Source: an uncultured Christensenellaceae bacterium (GTDB taxonomy: Bacteria; Bacillota; Clostridia; Christensenellales; UBA3700). Taken from it: a stretch of DNA of 5,761 nucleotides. The position numbers and the translations under genes are program-made. The stretch lies in assembly GCA_910588015.1 (NCBI GenBank), contig CAJUOK010000040.1:1-5761 (forward strand). The letters are read 5' to 3'. Every line of letters starts with the position of its first letter. Position 1 is the first letter of the stretch. This document shows, piece after piece, positions 1-4,373 of the stretch. The notes below the pieces were generated by a model, which was given only the letters and a program-made list of their open reading frames with translations, did not search any database and was not told where the DNA came from.

Positions 1-1
1 C

Positions 2-1060
2 AAAATGAGCAAGTCTCTCGGCAACGGCATAGACCCTCTTGAGATTATCGACAGTTACGGAGCCGACAGTTTGAGATTTTCGCTAGTTCAGGGATTGGCG
101 CCCGGCAACGATACGAGATATACGGACCAAAAGACGGAGTTTTCGCGTAATTTTATGAACAAACTGTGGAATGCGTCGCGTTTTGTTCTTCTTAATCTTA
201 AGGACGTCAGAGTCAAGGAAATGGGAAGTTTCAGACTCACCAACGCTGACAAATGGATTCTTTCGCGCTTGAATAAAGCCGTCAAAGACATCACCGCAAA
301 CCTTGAAAAATACGAATTGGGCAACGCCGCAGCAAAGCTTTACGATTTTGTTTGGACGGAATTTTGCGATTGGTACGTCGAGCTTGCCAAGGTGTCTCTT
401 TACGGAGACAGCGAGGATAAAAAAGTCAACACACTGTCGGTTTTGGTATTTGTGTTGGAGAATATTCTCAAGCTTATGCATCCCTTCGTGCCGTTTATTA
501 CAGAAGAGATATATAAGAATTTGCCGACGGCAAAGAAGAGCATAGTTATATCGAGTTGGCCGACTGTCAATAAGAAGTATAACTATACAAAAGAGAGCGG
601 AGAGTTTGCAAAGGCTATGGAAGCAGTAAAGGCTATCCGTAATATGAAGGCGGAAAAGGGAGTTGCGCCTTCCAAAAAGATAAAAGCTTATTTTGTCGCA
701 AGCAGCGTAAATCCAAAAGATATAGTATATATCTATAAACTTGCCGGAGTGGAGAACATAGAATTTTTATCCGATAAGACTTCGGTTGAAGAAAAAATCG
801 TGTCGCTCTTCGGAGATTTCGGCGAAATAGCCGTGCCGTTGGGAGATTTGGTGGATGCAAAAAAAGAGATTGAGAGATTGAGCGGAGAACTGGAGCATAC
901 GCTTAAAGAAGTCGAGAGAAGCCAGAAGATGCTGTCCAATCAAGGATTTGTGGCAAAAGCTCCCAAAGCGCTTATAGACAAGGAAAAAGAAAAACTTGCC
1001 GCCAACGAAGAAAAAGCGCAAAAGCTCAAAGCGGAGATTCAAAATCTCAAAAATGCCTAA
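2..1060 (+). CDS. valS: Valine--tRNA ligase (ValS), C-terminal part, 5' end outside window
   Basis: This class Ia aminoacyl-tRNA synthetase attaches valine to tRNA-Val in the cytoplasm. The window begins in the middle of the gene: the first complete codon encodes the K of the KMSKS ATP-binding loop (KMSKSLGNGIDP), so the ATG at position 5 is internal and not a start. About 352 residues are present out of a usual 850-900. Numbering from that Met, the end of the catalytic domain (through about 40, with APGNDTRY) is followed by the helical anticodon-binding domain (about 80-230, with DKWILSRLN, FCDWYVELAK and LMHPFVPFITEEIY). Last comes the ValS-specific coiled-coil tRNA arm (about 281-349), with the characteristic SNQGFVAKAP turn at 311-320. 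That arm separates ValS from IleS and LeuS. The gene ends in TAA with no convincing terminator after it. Upstream control (for example a T-box) cannot be seen from here. Confidence 0.97.
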   Translation, partial: KMSKSLGNGIDPLEIIDSYGADSLRFSLVQGLAPGNDTRYTDQKTEFSRNFMNKLWNASRFVLLNLKDVRVKEMGSFRLTNADKWILSRLNKAVKDITANLEKYELGNAAAKLYDFVWTEFCDWYVELAKVSLYGDSEDKKVNTLSVLVFVLENILKLMHPFVPFITEEIYKNLPTAKKSIVISSWPTVNKKYNYTKESGEFAKAMEAVKAIRNMKAEKGVAPSKKIKAYFVASSVNPKDIVYIYKLAGVENIEFLSDKTSVEEKIVSLFGDFGEIAVPLGDLVDAKKEIERLSGELEHTLKEVERSQKMLSNQGFVAKAPKALIDKEKEKLAANEEKAQKLKAEIQNLKNA

Positions 1061-1159
1061 AGCGCGTTGAAGCAACTTATTCGCAACGGTTACATATTAT
1101 AAAGATATATATAAATAATATAGTTGTGCAAATAGTATGCAAGGAGGTATTGCGGAAGA
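1061..1159 (+). other. AT-rich intergenic region between valS and the HAD gene
   Basis: This 99-base gap contains only weak short inverted repeats (for example GTTG-AAG-CAAC at 1066-1076), with no terminator-like hairpin plus T-tract. The centre (about 1090-1122) is very AT-rich and could contain a -10 element, but no good -35/-10 pair stands out. The strong ribosome binding site of the HAD gene lies at its right end. Whether the HAD operon has its own promoter or reads through from valS cannot be decided. Confidence 0.5.
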
Positions 1160-1813
1160 ATGAAATATGTGTTTTTTGATTTTGACGGTACGATAAGCAA
1201 TACCTATGAAGGTTGCGCGCGTATACTCAAAAAGACGTTTGATAAATACGGCGTGGAAATGGACGAGAGCAATTATCGCAAGTTCATAGGTCCGCCGCTG
1301 TCGGAGACTTTTATCAAATATATCGGCGAGGAAAAGGCGTACGAAGCCGTGAGTTATTTCAGGGAACTTTACGTCGGCGAGAAGGCTATATATATGAGCA
1401 AACTTTACGACGGCGTTGCCGATATGCTTTCGTCGTGCCATAATATGTTGGGAATCAAGACAGGCGTTGCGACTTGCAAAAAACACGAAGAAGCGTTGCA
1501 TTTGCTTGAATATTTCGGCGTTAAGGACGATATAGATTACGTGTCGGGACTTGTATATAACAAGCGCGAAACAAAGGCACAAGTGCTTGATTATGCGCTT
1601 AAGAATCTCGGAGTGACGGCAAAAGACTGCGTTATGGTAGGCGATACAATCTACGACGTCGAGGGCGCGGAAGAAATAGGTATGGATTGCATACTGTGTC
1701 TGTGGGGCTTTGGCGATTATGAAAAAATTCACAATAAAAACGTTATTTTTTCGGCGAAAACTCCAAACGACGTGACGGAGTTTGTAAAGCGTAATTATTC
1801 CGACAAAATATAG
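1160..1813 (+). CDS. HAD-superfamily hydrolase, phosphoglycolate phosphatase-like (subfamily IA)
   Basis: A 217-residue predicted soluble Mg2+-dependent phosphatase, close to the usual length for the Gph/PpaX-type group. All HAD motifs are visible. Motif I is DFDGT, with nucleophile D7 and acid/base D9. Motif II is probably T105 in VATCKK. Motif III is a Lys, most likely K139 in NKRETKAQ. Motif IV is GDTIYD, with D162 and D166 binding metal. Residues about 16-83 form the helical C1 cap that sets substrate choice. The later LWGFGDYE segment resembles the phosphoglycolate phosphatase group, but the substrate cannot be assigned from sequence alone; 2-phosphoglycolate, pyrophosphate or a nucleotide or sugar phosphate are possible. 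A strong AAGGAGGT (1141-1148) precedes the ATG at a rather long spacing of about 11 bases. It follows valS by 99 bases and is the first gene of a likely operon with the two membrane-protein genes downstream. Confidence 0.9.
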   Translation: MKYVFFDFDGTISNTYEGCARILKKTFDKYGVEMDESNYRKFIGPPLSETFIKYIGEEKAYEAVSYFRELYVGEKAIYMSKLYDGVADMLSSCHNMLGIKTGVATCKKHEEALHLLEYFGVKDDIDYVSGLVYNKRETKAQVLDYALKNLGVTAKDCVMVGDTIYDVEGAEEIGMDCILCLWGFGDYEKIHNKNVIFSAKTPNDVTEFVKRNYSDKI

Positions 1814-1823
1814 TTTGCCGCTT

Positions 1824-1828
1824 AGGAG
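1824..1828 (+). promoter_or_regulatory. Ribosome binding site that fixes the start of the first membrane protein
   Basis: AGGAG lies 5 bases before the ATG at 1834. A GTG at 1828 in the same frame overlaps this site and so cannot be served by it, which makes 1834 the better start. The next in-frame ATG, at 1849, would be about 20 bases from the site, too far. Confidence 0.7.
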
Positions 1829-1833
1829 TGTCT

Positions 1834-2652
1834 ATGAGTTATTCAAAGATGTCTTTTGATTTTATAAGACGTAATTTTTTGAGAAGTATGGGCGTTATGC
1901 TGATACCTACGGTTTTGCTTGGCATTTTACTTCAGCCTATGAATATTGTAGAAATAATCGTCAGCATAGGCAAAAAGGAAGAGACGTACCATTCATTTAT
2001 AGATATTTATAGAAAAATCAACGGATATACCGGCGCGTGGCGTTTTTCTTTTATTGTTATAACAATCGTGTTGTCTATAATATTTCTATCATTGCTTTCG
2101 GGATTTATACGTCAAAAAATGCGTTACGGACTTGACAGCAGAGGCAAATGGAGTATGATAGGCTCTCATCTCAACGACAATTTCGTACCCGTGCTCAAGT
2201 ATTTGCTGTTGTTGTTTTTATCGCTCGAAGTATTGGCTGTCTTGCTTTCGACTTTTTTATACACAACAATAAAGATATTCGACAACGCGTTGCCTATGTG
2301 TTTGATACTGTCGTTTTTGTTTTTGTTGATAGAATTATTGTTTTTGGCGATGTCGCTGTTGACGGTGCCTAATATGACGATGAAGGGCTTTGGACTTTTC
2401 AAAGCGTTCGGACATTCTGTCTATTCGCTTAATTCCAAGATAATCAGAGTTTTTTTCAGCATTATATGGGTTGCGGCTCTTATGTGTTTGCCGATAGTAA
2501 TTTTGATTATCTTCCCGTTTAAGGGAGCTTCGATTTTACTGGCGCTGTTTTCGTTTTTGTTTTATTGGACTCTTGCGTCTTATATAGGCGTGTTGGTTTA
2601 CGTCGTATATTTCGACGTTGAAGAATTGGAGAGGGAGGACCTTAAATTATGA
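1834..2652 (+). CDS. Polytopic membrane protein of unknown function (first of a pair)
   Basis: A 272-residue integral membrane protein that I do not recognise as a named family. About six hydrophobic segments are visible, near residues 19-36, 70-90, 120-143, 153-178, 203-227 and 232-258. The N-terminus is short and basic (FIRRNFLR) and the C-terminal tail is acidic (VEELEREDLKL). There is no signal peptide, nucleotide-binding motif or obvious catalytic residue set. A segment at residues 104-123 has the pattern G-x-W-S-x5-L-x3-F-x3-L-x-Y and recurs in the next gene. The repeated TM layout and an MT-x-K element before the last two helices also recur there, suggesting paralogy. It starts 20 bases after the HAD phosphatase stop, and its TGA overlaps the ATG of the following gene, so co-transcription and translational coupling are likely. 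The architecture loosely recalls broad families of uncharacterised 6-TM Firmicutes proteins. A transport, assembly or envelope role is only a guess. Confidence 0.85.
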   Translation: MSYSKMSFDFIRRNFLRSMGVMLIPTVLLGILLQPMNIVEIIVSIGKKEETYHSFIDIYRKINGYTGAWRFSFIVITIVLSIIFLSLLSGFIRQKMRYGLDSRGKWSMIGSHLNDNFVPVLKYLLLLFLSLEVLAVLLSTFLYTTIKIFDNALPMCLILSFLFLLIELLFLAMSLLTVPNMTMKGFGLFKAFGHSVYSLNSKIIRVFFSIIWVAALMCLPIVILIIFPFKGASILLALFSFLFYWTLASYIGVLVYVVYFDVEELEREDLKL

Positions 2653-3620
2653 TAATCAAGGATTCGTTTAGTATTACCATATCCAAATTTTCGCTTGTAT
2701 ATCAAGTTGTGCTTGTGCTTTTGATAGCATTGCTTTTTTTCGGCATAATAGGTTATGCGATACTTGCGCCTACGCTCGGCGGCTATGTTGGCGAGCTTAA
2801 GGATTTGGGAATAGCCGGCACCGTAAAGGATTATTTGAAATCGATATTCAGCGGCAGCAGCGACGGAATACAGCAAGACGGCGCCAACGAATATTATCAA
2901 GCTCTTGTTGACACAATTAAGGATATAGGAGTGGTTACGAGAAGACACGTCGGTTCGATATGGGGCGGTATAATTGCGGTGGTGATACTTGCAATTCTTT
3001 TCAGCGTGTTTTACCATATGTGCTTATACACTGTTACAGACACTTTGCACGCGTTTATGTCTTCTGACAGCGAATACGGCTTTTGGTCCAATATGATTGC
3101 CAACCTGTCCAAATCTTTCAAATTTTCTTTGGCGTACGTCGGAGTATTTATCGGCAATATGATAATTGTCATAGGTTTGAGTTTGGGACTTGGCTTTTTG
3201 TTGGGAGCTGTCAACAACTTCTTGGGTATTGTTTTCGCGTACTTCACGGCATTATTGACAATTTCTATTCAGAGAGCTTTGTTTTCCGGTTGGATGCCGG
3301 CTTACGTCGTCTCCGATATGACGATTAAGGAGAGTCTGGTCGCCAACTTTAAGATGGCTTCGAGTCGTTTCAGAGACGCTTTGGGAGTATATTTCGTGTT
3401 GTATTTGTGCACGTTGATTTTGTGTATAATCGTTGGGATTTGCACTTTTGGATTTGCCATAATAATCGTATGGAGCGTATGCGCCGTTCTCACGCAGGCT
3501 CACGATATGGTCAATTATTATCATTACGAGGGAAAGAAGTATTACCGCGATTCGCAGCACGTCGTAGACCCAACCAAGAAATATAAGGATGCCGTTTTGG
3601 AAAGTCCTATAGAACGATAA
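2649..3620 (+). CDS. Polytopic membrane protein of unknown function (second of a pair, longer N-terminal loop)
   Basis: A 323-residue integral membrane protein, not recognised as a named family. Hydrophobic segments lie near residues 17-40, 104-127, 160-182, 186-206, 245-264 and 265-285. Between the first two is a hydrophilic loop of about 60 residues (41-103) containing SGSSDG and a predicted helical part. The C-terminal tail (286-323) is rich in Tyr, Lys and His and should be soluble. Residues 144-163 carry the same G-x-W-S-x5-L-x3-F-x3-L-x-Y pattern as the upstream protein, and SDMTIKESL before the last helix pair matches PNMTMKGF there. The ATG overlaps the upstream TGA by ATGA, with GGAGG at 2634-2638 about 10 bases ahead, so the two should be made in similar amounts and may act as a heteromer. 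The gene ends 12 bases before a strong hairpin terminator. Existence and topology are well supported; the function is unknown. Confidence 0.88.
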   Translation: MIIKDSFSITISKFSLVYQVVLVLLIALLFFGIIGYAILAPTLGGYVGELKDLGIAGTVKDYLKSIFSGSSDGIQQDGANEYYQALVDTIKDIGVVTRRHVGSIWGGIIAVVILAILFSVFYHMCLYTVTDTLHAFMSSDSEYGFWSNMIANLSKSFKFSLAYVGVFIGNMIIVIGLSLGLGFLLGAVNNFLGIVFAYFTALLTISIQRALFSGWMPAYVVSDMTIKESLVANFKMASSRFRDALGVYFVLYLCTLILCIIVGICTFGFAIIIVWSVCAVLTQAHDMVNYYHYEGKKYYRDSQHVVDPTKKYKDAVLESPIER

Positions 3621-3632
3621 TAAAAACACAAC

Positions 3633-3666
3633 GGCGACTGATATTCAGTCGCCATTATATTTTTAT
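3633..3666 (+). terminator. Intrinsic terminator, probably bidirectional
   Basis: A perfect 9-bp stem, GGCGACTGA (3633-3641) and TCAGTCGCC (3645-3653), encloses a TAT loop. It is followed on the + strand by the T-rich ATTATATTTTTATT, the layout of a rho-independent terminator for the HAD/membrane-protein operon. Read on the - strand, the hairpin is followed by GTTGTGTTTTTA, so it can also stop the convergent PH-domain gene that ends at 3675. The U-tracts are interrupted on both sides, so its efficiency is uncertain. Confidence 0.87.
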
Positions 3667-3674
3667 TCCAAAAT

Positions 3675-4082
3675 TTAAGCTACAAACATTGTCGTGTTTT
3701 GATAATTTGCTCTGTTTACCATTTTGCTTTCAAGATATCTTTTCAATCTCTCGGGAGAGGCGATAGCTTTGGTATTGATATCCCATTTTCCCACCACGTC
3801 GACGGTTATATCTCCGTAACCGAAAATTCTTCCTCCTACAGATTGGCTGACTGATACGGATATTATTCCCATAAAAGCAGATTTTCTTTCGTTCTTTGCA
3901 ATGACGCCGCTTTTTTGAACAATATAGTCGTTATAAAATTCTATGCTTTGACATTTTAACTTTATAATATCGGCTAGCATCAATAATAAAGGTATTATCA
4001 ACCAACAAAACAGAACTCTAAACGGGGTAATAGCTCTCCATATACTTTTTTTTGCAATAAATTCGGGCTGGCTGTTTGACAT
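3675..4082 (-). CDS. Small membrane-anchored bacterial PH-domain protein
   Basis: A 135-residue protein with one hydrophobic segment (about 21-40, FRVLFCWLIIPLLLMLADII) followed by a bacterial Pleckstrin-homology domain (about 45-120). The family signature is clear: IEFYNDYIVQKSGVIAKNER, then ISVSVSQSVGGRIFGYGDITV, matching the usual 'fyddriv..sG', 'i..Vsvsqs..gRlfGyG.itv' pattern of the bPH_2 (YdbS/YdbT, DUF304) family. These proteins sit at the cytoplasmic membrane; their molecular role is poorly known. Family members often carry two TM segments or tandem PH units, and this one is minimal. The open frame extends 11 codons further upstream, but AAGGAGA (- strand, 4095-4089) lies 6 bases before the ATG at 4082, and the longer version would start inside the promoter. 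The gene has its own near-consensus promoter and is divergent from an XRE regulator whose probable operator lies in that promoter, so it is likely repressible. Confidence 0.88.
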   Translation of the reverse strand: MSNSQPEFIAKKSIWRAITPFRVLFCWLIIPLLLMLADIIKLKCQSIEFYNDYIVQKSGVIAKNERKSAFMGIISVSVSQSVGGRIFGYGDITVDVVGKWDINTKAIASPERLKRYLESKMVNRANYQNTTMFVA

Positions 4083-4088
4083 ACGATT

Positions 4089-4095
4089 TCTCCTT
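4089..4095 (-). promoter_or_regulatory. Ribosome binding site deciding the start of the PH-domain gene
   Basis: On the - strand AAGGAGA is followed by 6 bases and then ATG (4082-4080). This excludes the in-frame upstream ATG at 4115, which lies between the -35 and -10 boxes. The expected transcript start near 4097 leaves a very short leader of about 15 bases that holds little more than this site. Confidence 0.8.
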
Positions 4096-4103
4096 TTTTC
4101 TAT

Positions 4104-4132
4104 ATCATATACCAAAAATATTGGTATGTCAA
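4104..4132 (-). promoter_or_regulatory. Near-consensus sigma-A promoter for the PH-domain gene
   Basis: Reading the - strand, TTGACA (4132-4127, perfect -35) is followed by exactly 17 bases and then TATGAT (4109-4104, 5 of 6 match to TATAAT). The predicted start point is about 4097. It should be strong when unrepressed. The whole 17-base spacer is an inverted repeat, described separately as operator 1. Confidence 0.85.
4110..4126. promoter_or_regulatory. Probable operator 1 (TACCA-N7-TGGTA) inside the promoter spacer
   Basis: The 17-mer TACCAAAAATATTGGTA is an inverted repeat with TACCAA/TTGGTA arms; with one flanking base on each side the arms become ATACCAA/TTGGTAT. It fills precisely the spacer between the -35 and -10 boxes of the PH-gene promoter, a classic position for blocking RNA polymerase. 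The adjacent XRE-family gene is the obvious candidate for the binding protein (inference). Confidence 0.75.
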
Positions 4133-4138
4133 CATATT

Positions 4139-4155
4139 TACCATAGTTTTTGGTA
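4139..4155. promoter_or_regulatory. Probable operator 2 (TACCA-N7-TGGTA) ahead of the XRE gene
   Basis: TACCATAGTTTTTGGTA has the same TACCA-N7-TGGTA frame as operator 1; its arms extend to TTTACCA/TGGTAAA (4137-4157). Its reverse complement, TACCAAAAACTATGGTA, matches operator 1 at 14 of 17 positions, so the two sites face each other. Centres are 29 bases apart, close to three helical turns. It ends 10 bases before the XRE start codon, so binding here would be expected to give autorepression. I could not find a convincing -35/-10 pair for the XRE gene. Confidence 0.72.
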
Positions 4156-4165
4156 AACTTCTAGT

Positions 4166-4366
4166 ATGAAAGAAGTGCATTTTGCGGAAAACTTAAAGAT
4201 GTTGAGGAATTCAGCGGGAATGACGCAGAGACAACTTGCAAAATTACTTGAAGTTGACCAAAGGACTATCAGTGCTTGGGAAAAGCAGGTGTGCGAACCC
4301 GGATTTGAATTATTGGCAAAATTATGCGAAATATTTGACGAAACTTTTGACGGTATTCTTTCTTAA
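4166..4366 (+). CDS. XRE/Cro-type helix-turn-helix transcriptional regulator
   Basis: A 66-residue protein that is essentially a single HTH_3 (Cro/C1-type) DNA-binding domain. Helix 1 is around ENLKMLRNSAG (8-18). The helix-turn-helix spans about 20-41, with TQRQLAKLLEV as the first helix and DQRTISAWEKQ as the recognition helix. The usual closing segment follows (EPGFELLAKLCEIFDETFDGILS). There is no ligand, dimerisation or peptidase domain, so it probably dimerises through the HTH fold and acts as a compact repressor. It diverges from the PH-domain gene, and two inverted repeats of matching sequence fill the shared regulatory region, arguing for control of that gene and of itself. No Shine-Dalgarno sequence is visible before the ATG (AAACTTCTAGT), so translation may be weak or from a very short or leaderless mRNA. 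An internal ATG at 4199 would cut helix 1 and is unlikely. Confidence 0.9.
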   Translation: MKEVHFAENLKMLRNSAGMTQRQLAKLLEVDQRTISAWEKQVCEPGFELLAKLCEIFDETFDGILS

Positions 4367-4373
4367 AATTATT

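Noticed and set aside
83..481. Open frame of 132 codons on the - strand within valS
   Set aside because: Antisense to the well-conserved ValS anticodon-binding domain, with no domain signature.
1066..1088. Possible valS terminator formed by GTTG/CAAC or CGTTG/CAACG repeats
   Set aside because: Stems are only 4-5 bp, one with a 14-base loop, and there is no T-tract directly after; too weak to call.
1097..1732. A 211-codon open frame on the - strand opposite the HAD gene
   Set aside because: It lies almost wholly antisense to a gene with complete HAD motifs, shows no recognisable domain, has odd composition rich in His, Phe, Ile and Ala, and no ribosome binding site was apparent. It is a by-product of the codon use of the real gene.
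2598..3017. Open frame of 139 codons on the - strand across the junction of the two membrane genes
   Set aside because: It overlaps two genes with good ribosome binding sites and coherent membrane topology. Its product is Tyr/Lys/Asn-rich without a recognisable pattern.
4083..4115. Longer 146-residue form of the PH-domain protein starting at 4115
   Set aside because: That ATG lies inside the spacer of the promoter, upstream of the expected transcript start, and lacks a ribosome binding site. The ATG at 4082 has AAGGAGA at ideal spacing.
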